Below are positions 31,090 through 39,313 of a DNA stretch of 39,442 nucleotides, piece after piece. A program made the translations under genes and the position numbers. The stretch lies in the NCBI GenBank assembly GCA_039798065.1, contig JBDKGS010000007.1, positions 1 to 39,442 of the forward strand, written 5' to 3'. Positions within the stretch are counted from its first letter, which is position 1. Every line of letters starts with the position of its first letter. Under the pieces are notes generated by a model. That model was not told where the DNA came from. It did no database searches and saw only the letters and a program-made list of their open reading frames with translations. Source of the stretch: UBA5070 sp039798065. GTDB taxonomy: Bacteria > Fibrobacterota > Fibrobacteria > UBA5070.

Positions 31090-32688
31090 ATGAAATTCAA
31101 GAATTTGGCATTGGCGCTGCTCGGCATGGCAGGGGCATCGCTTGCGATCGCTCCGGTCGAGAAGTACGGCCCTCTTTCCATCAAAGGGAAGAATTTGGTG
31201 GATTCCACCGGCACGACGGTCACCCTGCGTGGAATGAGCCTTTACTGGCATCTTCACAAGGGCGGCAAAGAGTTTTGGGTTCCAACCGCATGGAAAAACC
31301 TCATGCTGGATTGGCACAATACCGTTCTACGCGCACCCATCGGTGTCGATGACGTGCCCATCACCGGGATGACCCTCAAGGGGGCTGTTTCCGACCCGAG
31401 TACGGCCTATGAATTTGCCACACGCGCGATCGATGCCGCCATTCTTTACGGGTTCTACGTGATCGTCGACTGGCATACAGAAAAGATCTACACAGCCGAG
31501 GCTAAGGCGTTTTTCGGGCGGTTGGCGAAAGAGTACGGCAACACTCCCAACATCATTTGGGAGATCTACAACGAGCCGAACGGAGTTGGTTGGGGTCAGA
31601 TCGCCGATTATGCCAAGCAGGTGATTCCCGAAATCCGCAAGTACAGCAAGAACGTGATTTTGGTGGGCAACAGCTCCTGGGACCAGCACCCCGATGAGGC
31701 TGGCACGGAGCTCGACGGTTTTGCCAACATCGCCTACACCGTTCACTTCTACTCCGACCATACTTTTTGGGGGGTGGTGGGAGCGGCACAGGCCAAGGGG
31801 CATGCCGTTTTTGCGTCGGAATGGGGAATGTCTAGCTACTCAGGAGATGGAGGCTTCAGTTCGATTACTGGCGGCGGAAATATTACGAAGTGGATTCAGA
31901 CGTTGAATGACGCCAATGTCTCTCATTGCAACTGGAGCTTTGGAAATGCAGCATCTGGGTCGGGCACAGGTTCGGTTTCGGAAACATCGGCGGCACTGAA
32001 CCTAACTGGGGTATCTACTACAGGGCCTTGGGCAGATGGGGAGCTGACCGAATCGGGAAAAAGCATGAAGGCTTACCTAATCTCCAAAAACCCAGTTTGG
32101 ACCTTAGCCGATACGTCGCTGAAGGCCACTAGCCCACTCAAAATCAGCTCGGACAAAACGACCAATTTCATCCTTGGGGCAGATTCGATTGAGTTCAGCG
32201 CGTCATTCAACAGGAAAGTGAAATGGTCGCTCATTGAAACTGGCAGGACAAGCAAAGCGACCTGTGGAACCCTAAGCACCAAAGACACAGCAAACATTTC
32301 GTTCAGCCACGTCATAGGTAAGAAGGATCGAACTTCGGGCGCGTTCCAGCTTGGTGAAACTGTTGATGCGGTCATAACCCCGGGCAATGCCAAAGTGAGC
32401 TACACAATCTCCACGGTCTCTGGAGTATTGCAGCGTGTCCACGAAGCGCAGGTGAGTTGGAACGGAAGCCGTTTGATCATTCCCCATAATTTGATCAACG
32501 AAGGCTCGCCCATTCGAGTGAGTATTCGCAATCTGGCGGGCCAAGCGGTCTTCCAAAGCGCAATGATCATGGGGGCTTATGGCGAAGTTCCCGTGAATAT
32601 GGCACGCCCTAAGTCCACCGAGATGCAGATCCTCGAGATCACCAGCGGAAGCGTAGCCATCCACGCTCGGCTGGCCCCCAAGTTCTGA
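31090..32688 (+). CDS. Glycoside hydrolase family 5 cellulase
   Basis: 532 residues with a signal peptide (MKFKNLALALLGMAGASLA). Residues about 25-335 form the GH5 TIM barrel, most like the Cel5A/subfamily 2 group: VTLRGMSLYWH, VLRAPIGVD, YGFYVIVDWHTE, the acid/base Glu162 in WEIYNEPNG, YTVHFYSDH and the nucleophile Glu244 in FASEWGMS. It cuts beta-1,4-glucans with retention. Residues about 345-440 are an Ig-like unit (SIEFSASFNRKVKWSLIETG), and the end (IRVSIRNLAGQAVFQSAM... EMQILEITSG) mirrors the GH8 C-terminus. DNA between about 31850 and 32450 is more AT-rich than the surroundings. A strong terminator follows. Export to the cell surface is inferred. Confidence 0.95.
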   Translation: MKFKNLALALLGMAGASLAIAPVEKYGPLSIKGKNLVDSTGTTVTLRGMSLYWHLHKGGKEFWVPTAWKNLMLDWHNTVLRAPIGVDDVPITGMTLKGAVSDPSTAYEFATRAIDAAILYGFYVIVDWHTEKIYTAEAKAFFGRLAKEYGNTPNIIWEIYNEPNGVGWGQIADYAKQVIPEIRKYSKNVILVGNSSWDQHPDEAGTELDGFANIAYTVHFYSDHTFWGVVGAAQAKGHAVFASEWGMSSYSGDGGFSSITGGGNITKWIQTLNDANVSHCNWSFGNAASGSGTGSVSETSAALNLTGVSTTGPWADGELTESGKSMKAYLISKNPVWTLADTSLKATSPLKISSDKTTNFILGADSIEFSASFNRKVKWSLIETGRTSKATCGTLSTKDTANISFSHVIGKKDRTSGAFQLGETVDAVITPGNAKVSYTISTVSGVLQRVHEAQVSWNGSRLIIPHNLINEGSPIRVSIRNLAGQAVFQSAMIMGAYGEVPVNMARPKSTEMQILEITSGSVAIHARLAPKF

Positions 32689-32713
32689 TCCAATCCGGAA
32701 ACCTTTGAGTCCG

Positions 32714-32747
32714 AAGCCCTGGTGGGATCATCCCACTGGGGCTTTTT
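32714..32747 (+). terminator. Intrinsic terminator of the cellulase operon
   Basis: AAGCCCTGGTGGGA, loop TCA, then TCCCACTGGGGCTTTTT. Strong stem with one internal mismatch and a T-tract, 26 bases after the GH5 stop. Between here and the sigma-factor terminator (32748-32965) I see no gene. Confidence 0.88.
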
Positions 32748-32965
32748 CGTTGGGGCCGGACAATCCCCCAGGCGACCTTCTCATTCCGCGCAGAGAATTT
32801 CGATCTCTGAGAGAGTGAGAATAAATCGATCCTGCCCGAAATCCGTTCGTCCTGACCACAATCCGGTGATAAACCCGCGGTGGAGCCACCTTCAGGTGGC
32901 TTGCCTGTCGACTGCTTTGGCTAAACAACTTCGGCAGGGCACCTTTGGTGCCAAGGGCGTTTGAA

Positions 32966-33007
32966 CAAAACGCAAAACGACCCCGAGGCGGTTTCCTCGA
33001 GGTCGTT
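32966..33007 (-). terminator. Intrinsic terminator of the sigma factor gene
   Basis: On the minus strand AACGACCTCGAGG and CCTCGGGGTCGTT form a long stem followed by TTGCGTTTTG. It lies 30 bases past the sigma-factor stop. Confidence 0.8.
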
Positions 33008-33037
33008 GTTTTCCAAACCTTGCTGCCAACCAATCGA

Positions 33038-33889
33038 TCAGGCCGCCATGGCGAGCCCCTGCGCATACTCGCGCATGCGTCCAAGCGCCTTTTCCTTGAT
33101 CTGACGCACACGTTCCTTGGACAATCCCACGACCTTCCCTATTTCCTGAAGATTGAAGGCCTCGCCATACCCAATCCCGAAGTACATGCAAAGCACCTTG
33201 CGTTCGGTCTCGGGCAAGTCGGCGATCATCGACTCGAGGTTGGCGATTTCGTCCAGAGCCTCGGCGTGGGCGTCTGGCAAAACGGCTTCTTCATCGTGCA
33301 GAATATCGATCAAGCTGGTGTCGCCATCGTCGTTTAGTGCAGAATCGAGGCTCGAATGGCGCTGGCCCATTTCGATCACCTTTTCGATCGCCTCGGCCGA
33401 CATTTCCATGCGACGCCCAAGCTCCACCGAATCGGTGACCCAGGTTCCGCCAATGGCCTGGCCCACCGGGTGGTTGACCTTGCTGAAACGACGGAGAATG
33501 AGCTCCTTCTCGGCGCTGATGCGCACCACGCGGGCCTTTTCGGCGATCGCGCGGGTGATGCTCTGACGGATCCACCAAACGGCGTACGAAATGAACTTGA
33601 GATCACGGGTCGTGTCGAAACGGTTGGCGGCTTCCAAAAGGCCGATATTGCCTTCGTTGATGAGCTCGGGAAGCGAAAGCCCCTGGTTGCGGTACAAAAA
33701 GGCCACGTTGACCACAAAGCGCAAGTTGCTCACCACCAATTTGTGCTTGGCGGCTTCGGAGCCCTTGGCCAGCTGGTCCAAGACGGCGCGCTCTTCCGCA
33801 CGGGTCATCAGCGGGTAGCGCTGGATGTCCTTGATGTACATGTTGTAGAGCGCCGAACCATCCCAATTGTCTTTGAGTGCACTGGCCAT
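33038..33889 (-). CDS. RNA polymerase sigma-70 factor, short RpoD/SigA-like
   Basis: 283 residues. Region 1.2 is near the start (ALYNMYIKDIQRYPLMTRAEE), then region 2 with LRFVVNVAFLYRNQGLSLPE, LINEGNIGLLEAANRFD and the -10 recognition helix FISYAVWWIRQSITRAIAEK, region 3 (LILRRFSKVNHPVG...) and region 4 with the helix-turn-helix FNLQEIGKVVGLSKERVRQI. The acidic region 1.1 of long RpoD proteins is absent, as in Bacteroidota primary sigma factors of similar length. It could be the housekeeping factor or a group 2 paralogue; one window cannot decide. GGGGAG lies seven bases before the ATG. Neighbours are unrelated, and the gene is monocistronic with its own terminator. Confidence 0.9.
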   Translation of the reverse strand: MASALKDNWDGSALYNMYIKDIQRYPLMTRAEERAVLDQLAKGSEAAKHKLVVSNLRFVVNVAFLYRNQGLSLPELINEGNIGLLEAANRFDTTRDLKFISYAVWWIRQSITRAIAEKARVVRISAEKELILRRFSKVNHPVGQAIGGTWVTDSVELGRRMEMSAEAIEKVIEMGQRHSSLDSALNDDGDTSLIDILHDEEAVLPDAHAEALDEIANLESMIADLPETERKVLCMYFGIGYGEAFNLQEIGKVVGLSKERVRQIKEKALGRMREYAQGLAMAA

Positions 33890-34153
33890 CGTAGAACTCC
33901 CCGTTAAGAATGTGTGTTTGCTCGATTTGTCCTTTAGAAGGTGCGGTTTTTGGTGAGACCGAATGTCACAGAGGGGTCACACAACGGTAGAGGACACGAC
34001 AGAGGTCTGCGACATTTGTGTCTGTTGTTTGGGGAGAGGGTGTGTTTTAGGGTGAGCTAAGTTGGCCTGGACCATTGCCAGTTCTGTCTTCGGAAATCAA
34101 TTTGAAAATGGTTGTTTTCCCACTTGACTTCTCCACTGCCTGCGAGATTCCCG
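33890..34153. other. Divergent intergenic region upstream of the sigma factor and the Ig/RCC1 lipoprotein
   Basis: Contains several similar short words (TGTCACAGAGGGGTCACAC near 33964, GACACGACAGAGGTCTGCGA near 33995, TTTGTGTCTGTTG near 34014) that could be operator-like half-sites. I cannot place a consensus promoter for either gene. Confidence 0.3.
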
Positions 34154-37100
34154 ATGAGCCTATTCGCCGACCGTTGCAAGCATGCGACATTCGCCGCATT
34201 CAAAACCGCCTTCTTGACGGCTTCTGTCCTATTGGCCGTTTCTTGTCAGACCGACCCGGTCAGCCCGGCAGGAAAAACGCCCTACAAGGCCACGATCACA
34301 TCCGTTCCCGGGGGCGATCATCGCCAGCCCGAACGCGCCACATGGAAAATTGGCTCTGATTCGGGCTCCACAACATGTTCTTCCTTCCCTTGTGATGTCG
34401 AGATGAGTTTGGCTTCCGCCCCAGCCGACACCGTGAGAATCGACCTTTGGCGCGCCGGGGTCCAGTACATGACATTGGGCTACAAGCGAGACGGGGCGAA
34501 CACAGACCTTAAGCCATTGGCGATTCTGTCGGAAAATGTCGTGGCGATCGAGATCCTGAAAACCATCCTTCCCTCCACCGATCCTGCGGCCTTTGTCCAG
34601 GAACTTGCGAAACGGTTGGTGGCCAACGATTCTCTGGTTCGTGGAACCGGATTCCCTGCCAACAGCATCGTGCCGGGAATCGACAACAATGCGGTTCTGG
34701 ATTCGGCCATGTCGATTCTTGTCGTCAAAGGCTTGCCGCTCTCGGCGGTGATTCCAGGTACAGGGGCTTGGGCGCTGGGGCTCGACACCATCGCCATCCA
34801 CGTTCGCATCAATGTGCTGGTCACTGCGGGCAAGATTTCGGCCGATACAGCCAAACTCTTCCCCCCGTATCCCGTACGCTTGAAGTCGCCGGTTACGCTC
34901 GATTCCGTGCTGGTCGCAGGAGGAGCGACAACTTCCGTCAAAGGTTCGTTCGAAGCGACCTACCAACTTTCGGGCAAGTTGATTCGCGTCCTCCGCGACA
35001 CCCAGGACGTTTCCACCCAATTCGACATCTCGAGCTTCGAACTGCTTGAACGCCCGAAAAGTTTCGATCTGTCCGGCAAGCTCCAGGTCGGCGCTAAGGA
35101 ATCGGCAACTCCGGGCAGGTACCGATTGGAAGTCATGTTCCAGGACGACAGCCTGCGCAAGGCGGTTTCGTCTGCATCCTTCCGTGTGGCTGCCGCTGCC
35201 GACAAGCAAGGTCCGCAAATCACATTCGTCAGCCCCGCCGCGAACACGGTCCTCGACAACGCGACAAGTTCTGTTTTGGTGAAGGTCTCCGCGATGGACG
35301 AGTCCGGAGTGGATTCGATCTGGATCGACGGCAAACCCGCTTCTTTGGTGGACGGAATTTGGTCGGCCACGGTTTCCATTCCCGTCACGGACCTCGGCTA
35401 CGCGGTCGGGGTGAAAGCATGGGACAAGCTCGGCAACGCTTCCACTTCCAGTATCACAGTGGGGCGCAAAGCTCCGACGGATCCGGGCAAGCCAACAACT
35501 ACCGTCCTGCAGCCTGTGGCTGGTTCGGTGTTCGATTTCGACACCACCAGCGTATTGGTGCGCTGGAAGGTGGAAGATCCACGCGCGGTCACGTCCAAGG
35601 TTCTCATCGACGGCGAAGCGGCGACTGGCGAGGCAAATTCTGTCTGGTCTCGACGAGTGAACCTGGTGCAAACAGGAACACCGACCACCATCACCTTGGT
35701 GGCGATCAACGCCAACAACGACTCCACCACCTCCTTCGTGCAGGTCACGCGCTCGTCCGATGTGAAAGGCCCGGTCCTCCACATCACCAGCCCCATCGAA
35801 GGCGTGGTGCTGGGCTACGAAGTGCAGTCGATCCTGGTCCATGCGGCCGCATCCGATGCCTCCGGCGTGGACTCGGTCAAGATCGACGGAAAGCTCGCGA
35901 CGGCGGGGGCTGCCGACTACACGACATTGATCGATTTGCCTGCCAGCAAAACCACGACAATCATTGTCAAGGCGTGGGACAAACTCAAGAACATCTCTGT
36001 GGATTCGGTCCATGTTACGCGGATGGGGCCTCCCGATACCTCGGCGCCAAGACTGGCGTTGGTTTGGCCGGCAGCTTCGGGGTTCGAAGTGCCCTTGGTT
36101 ACAAATTCGGTCACCCTCAAGTGGTTGGTGACCGATCTCTTCGGAATTGGTGATACCGGTGTGCGCATCGACGGCAAGGTGGCGACGCGCACCAAGGACA
36201 CCTTCAGTCTGGCGGTGGGCGTGCCGGCTCCCGGCAAGGAACAGTCTTTCCGGATCGACGCCATCAACGCGAAGGGGATCAGGAGCTTCGCATCGGTGAC
36301 GATCAAGCGCGCTGCCGACCTTGTTGCTCCGGCTGTGGTGCGCAAGGACTCGGGACGCGCGGTTGGATTCGATGTTCGCACCGCCAAGGCGAGTTGGACC
36401 GTTTCCGACAACTACAAACTGGGAGCCGTAACCATCAACGGGCAGGCGGTGACAGGCATTGATGGTCTATACGGACTAGATGTGACGTTGGGCGTTGGAG
36501 CAAACCCGGTGGTGGTGATCGCCAAGGACAGCGCAGGCAATACGGCCAAGGATTCGATTTCGATCGTTCGCCTGTATCACGACTCCATCAATCCTGTGGT
36601 GAAGGCTGCCGACACGCTCACAAAGACTAGGATGGTTCCAAGTACTACAGTACAGGCTGTCGTGAGCTGGGATGTAACTGATAATGACGCGATTCAATCG
36701 GTCACAATTGGCGGAGTGGTAGTTGCTGGAACCGGAAAGCGTTTCTCCCGGACAGTGGACCTGGTCGTGGGTGACAACAAAATCACAATCATCGCGGCGG
36801 ATACAGCGAACAATACGGTGACAGAATCAGTCACCATCACTCGCAGCGCCAAGGATTCTGTGGCGCCGGTGATCACGGCGGGAGCAGGTGCTATGATGCG
36901 ATCCATCGTCTACGATTCATCGACAACGAATTTCAACTGGACTGTTGTCGATAATGTCGGTGTAGCGAAGGTTACGGTGAACGATGTCCAAGTTCATGCC
37001 GGCGCAAACGGTTACGCGTACACCGCGAGTGGGTTGGTGATAGGTGCCAACAATTTCACCATCGCAGCATTGGATGCAGCAGGGAACCCCACCAGTCTTT

Positions 37101-38635
37101 CCTTCACGATTACTCGTGCGTGGAAGGATACAATCGCGCCTACAATCGCTAGGGGAGCGGGAACCGGACCCCAATTGGTGGCAAATGGAACGGCCTCTGC
37201 AACAATGACGTGGACCGTGAAAGACACGCTCTTAAAGTCTGTTTCCATTCAAAATACGGTGGTGACTGGGGTTGCTGGGGCCTACTCGAAGGTGATACCT
37301 CTTATTGTTGGCACAAACTGGGTAAAAATCTCGGCAATAGATCAGCAAGGCAATGCTTCAAAAGATTCGTTTGCCATTGTTAGAAAGGCGCAGGCGCCGA
37401 CCCATACAGCCAAGACGGGCCGATACATAGGAACGGTATATGACACGCTTCTCTCCGTTGGGGCTGACTCCATTCAAGTATCCACAGACGGTAAGAGCTG
37501 GCGTCGGAGCGCAGGCTTCGAGGCGATACGCGCCTCAGGCGCGGTGCAGTTTTATGCGAAAGCGTGGCCCGGTGGCGACAGCAGCAAAATTGACTTGACC
37601 ATCTCGCAGATCAAGCAAGTTGAGGCTGGTAGTCAATTTACGTGGATTCTTCTCGACGATGGGACCGCGTGGAGTGCGGGGTTCAATGGAAGCGGACAGT
37701 TGGGCACGGGATCAACAGTTAACGAAAAAGCGCCGATCAAGGTACTGGATGGAGTTCAGTCCATTTCTGCAGGCGGGGACTTCACCCTCTTGCTTAAAAC
37801 CAATGGATCGGTTTGGGCTACCGGAGGGAATAGCTATGGTCAGTTGTGTCTCGAATCTTCCGGTATCGGGAGCTTGAGTCCTGTCATGGTGACAACGAAT
37901 GCAACCGCGATCGCGACTGGCACGGCAGCGGCATTCATTTCGAAGACTGATAATTATTTGTGGTCTTGCGGGCACAATTATTCCGGAGAGCTCCTTAAAG
38001 GTCGGACATCCGACATCGATTCGATGCTAACTCGTACTCTATTCACAGGGATCACGAGCGTTTCAGCTGGCGACGGCCACACTGTTTTTATCAAGGCCGA
38101 TCGAAACGTGTGGGGAGCGGGCGCGAATCAGGATGGACAACTTGGGTTTGGAGAAACAATCGCCAGTGATTCGATCCCACAACAAATCATTTACGATGCT
38201 GTAGCGGTGTCCGCAGGCGCATATCACAGTTTGATTTTGCGGTCGGATAGAACTGCCTATTCGATGGGGGCAAATGCGTATGGTCAGATCGGGAATGAAC
38301 TTGTGCAAAAGCAAATGACGCCTTTCCAAGTGCCGATCCCAGTGGGGGTAACGGCTGTTTCAGCCGGACGATACCATAGCCTGTTTCTTGGGAAGGACGC
38401 ACGGCTTTTTTTCTCGGGGATGCTAGTGACTAGCTACCCGCGTTCTCCGAGCGGGAAAACATTCGTTACGCCAGAAGTGATCATGTCCGATGTCGCAACG
38501 ATTGCTGCTGGCGACGACTTCTCCATTGTCACAAAGTCAGATGGCACCCTATGGGCCTTTGGCTGGAATGGAAACGGGCAGTTTGGCAACGGGACCACTG
38601 CGCCTTCAGAAGTCCCTGTTCGGGTCGATTTCTAA
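34154..38635 (+). CDS. Giant lipoprotein with many Ig-like repeats and a C-terminal RCC1-type propeller
   Basis: 1493 residues from ATG 34154, which places a lipobox (LLAVSC, Cys31) after a hydrophobic stretch; an in-frame ATG at 34112 would add 14 residues. Residues about 35-345 are unrecognised and resemble the N-terminus of the 13221-15530 protein (for example a LAS..SVRG.G-type helical part). Residues about 350-1090 hold eight or more Ig-like repeats of 80-95 residues, marked by GVDSIWIDGKPAS, VGVKAWDKLGNAST and linkers like ITRSAKDSVAPVI. Residues about 1154-1493 hold seven RCC1-type repeats (SAGGDFTLLLKTNGSVWATG, GANQDGQLGFG, GWNGNGQFGNG). From about 36550 on, the DNA turns AT-richer. 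The product is probably a long surface stalk with a propeller head; the ligand is unknown. A perfect terminator follows. Confidence 0.85.
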   Translation: MSLFADRCKHATFAAFKTAFLTASVLLAVSCQTDPVSPAGKTPYKATITSVPGGDHRQPERATWKIGSDSGSTTCSSFPCDVEMSLASAPADTVRIDLWRAGVQYMTLGYKRDGANTDLKPLAILSENVVAIEILKTILPSTDPAAFVQELAKRLVANDSLVRGTGFPANSIVPGIDNNAVLDSAMSILVVKGLPLSAVIPGTGAWALGLDTIAIHVRINVLVTAGKISADTAKLFPPYPVRLKSPVTLDSVLVAGGATTSVKGSFEATYQLSGKLIRVLRDTQDVSTQFDISSFELLERPKSFDLSGKLQVGAKESATPGRYRLEVMFQDDSLRKAVSSASFRVAAAADKQGPQITFVSPAANTVLDNATSSVLVKVSAMDESGVDSIWIDGKPASLVDGIWSATVSIPVTDLGYAVGVKAWDKLGNASTSSITVGRKAPTDPGKPTTTVLQPVAGSVFDFDTTSVLVRWKVEDPRAVTSKVLIDGEAATGEANSVWSRRVNLVQTGTPTTITLVAINANNDSTTSFVQVTRSSDVKGPVLHITSPIEGVVLGYEVQSILVHAAASDASGVDSVKIDGKLATAGAADYTTLIDLPASKTTTIIVKAWDKLKNISVDSVHVTRMGPPDTSAPRLALVWPAASGFEVPLVTNSVTLKWLVTDLFGIGDTGVRIDGKVATRTKDTFSLAVGVPAPGKEQSFRIDAINAKGIRSFASVTIKRAADLVAPAVVRKDSGRAVGFDVRTAKASWTVSDNYKLGAVTINGQAVTGIDGLYGLDVTLGVGANPVVVIAKDSAGNTAKDSISIVRLYHDSINPVVKAADTLTKTRMVPSTTVQAVVSWDVTDNDAIQSVTIGGVVVAGTGKRFSRTVDLVVGDNKITIIAADTANNTVTESVTITRSAKDSVAPVITAGAGAMMRSIVYDSSTTNFNWTVVDNVGVAKVTVNDVQVHAGANGYAYTASGLVIGANNFTIAALDAAGNPTSLSFTITRAWKDTIAPTIARGAGTGPQLVANGTASATMTWTVKDTLLKSVSIQNTVVTGVAGAYSKVIPLIVGTNWVKISAIDQQGNASKDSFAIVRKAQAPTHTAKTGRYIGTVYDTLLSVGADSIQVSTDGKSWRRSAGFEAIRASGAVQFYAKAWPGGDSSKIDLTISQIKQVEAGSQFTWILLDDGTAWSAGFNGSGQLGTGSTVNEKAPIKVLDGVQSISAGGDFTLLLKTNGSVWATGGNSYGQLCLESSGIGSLSPVMVTTNATAIATGTAAAFISKTDNYLWSCGHNYSGELLKGRTSDIDSMLTRTLFTGITSVSAGDGHTVFIKADRNVWGAGANQDGQLGFGETIASDSIPQQIIYDAVAVSAGAYHSLILRSDRTAYSMGANAYGQIGNELVQKQMTPFQVPIPVGVTAVSAGRYHSLFLGKDARLFFSGMLVTSYPRSPSGKTFVTPEVIMSDVATIAAGDDFSIVTKSDGTLWAFGWNGNGQFGNGTTAPSEVPVRVDF

Positions 38636-38664
38636 GGTTGCTGGACGAAAGCGAAGGTTAAGTG

Positions 38665-38692
38665 GAAGGCGCTCAACAGAGCGCCTTCTTTG
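38665..38692 (+). terminator. Intrinsic terminator after the giant lipoprotein
   Basis: GAAGGCGCTC, loop AACA, GAGCGCCTTC and then TTTGTT: a perfect 10-base-pair stem starting 30 bases past the stop. Confidence 0.88.
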
Positions 38693-38840
38693 TTGCCCTT
38701 TCGGAGGAGGTCGAGTTGACCGAGAGAACTCGAGCGTTACGACTCCAAAGCTGGTTTCTCCTTTCCCATTCTTCGGATAGGTAACGTTGATGTTTCCACC
38801 AAAAACCGCGCCAAAGTAGCGAAAAAAGTGCCTCAAGTCC

Positions 38841-38869
38841 TTGACAGGCTTGAAGGTAGAGCCTAAATT
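38841..38869 (+). promoter_or_regulatory. Promoter of the tRNA-tuf operon
   Basis: A perfect TTGACA (38841-38846), 17-base spacer and TAAATT (38864-38869), ending 22 bases before the first tRNA. Confidence 0.7.
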
Positions 38870-38891
38870 CGTCAACTCGAATTCCGGGTGT

Positions 38892-38964
38892 GCCAGCGTA
38901 GCTCAGTTGGTAGAGCTACTGATTTGTAATCAGTAGGTCGCAGGTTCGACTCCTGTCGCTGGCT
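38892..38964 (+). tRNA. tRNA-Thr (anticodon TGT)
   Basis: Full cloverleaf of 73 bases: acceptor GCCAGCG/CGCTGGC, D-loop AGCTCAGTTGGTAGAGCT, anticodon arm ACTGA TTTGTAA TCAGT, T-loop GTTCGAC. CCA is not encoded. First gene of the Thr-Tyr-Gly-Thr-tuf cluster, the same order as thrU-tyrU-glyT-thrT-tufB in Escherichia coli. Confidence 0.96.
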
Positions 38965-38982
38965 TTGCTGGGAGATCGGGAA

Positions 38983-39065
38983 GGGTCGGTGCCCGAGTGG
39001 CTAATGGGGGCGGACTGTAAATCCGCTGACGCGAGTCTACGGTGGTTCGAACCCACCCCGGCCCA
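38983..39065 (+). tRNA. tRNA-Tyr (anticodon GTA)
   Basis: 83 bases with a long variable arm, as expected for bacterial tRNA-Tyr. Acceptor GGGTCGG pairs with CCGGCCC (one T-G pair), anticodon arm GCGGA CTGTAAA TCCGC, T-loop GTTCGAA, discriminator A. CCA is not encoded. Confidence 0.95.
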
Positions 39066-39099
39066 TCCCGATCACTCATAGCTCCTGGAATTCGAGATT

Positions 39100-39172
39100 G
39101 CGGACATAACTCAATTGGTAGAGTTCCACCCTTCCAAGGTGGCTGTTGTGAGTTCGAATCTCATTGTCCGCT
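39100..39172 (+). tRNA. tRNA-Gly (anticodon TCC)
   Basis: 73 bases. Acceptor GCGGACA/TGTCCGC, anticodon arm CCACC CTTCCAA GGTGG, T-loop GTTCGAA. CCA is not encoded. Confidence 0.96.
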
Positions 39173-39196
39173 CTTTTCGCATTCGCAGTTAGGTTT

Positions 39197-39268
<72 letters not shown>

Positions 39269-39313
39269 TCGGTCCCAAACTCCCAAAAGCACTCCGTTGA
39301 CGAGGAGCATGTC

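Noticed and set aside
511..35647. The iterated AATTCTGTC-type word considered as a LexA or other repressor operator
   Set aside because: Most copies lie inside coding regions far from starts and there are too many for a regulon; only a minority form good palindromes.
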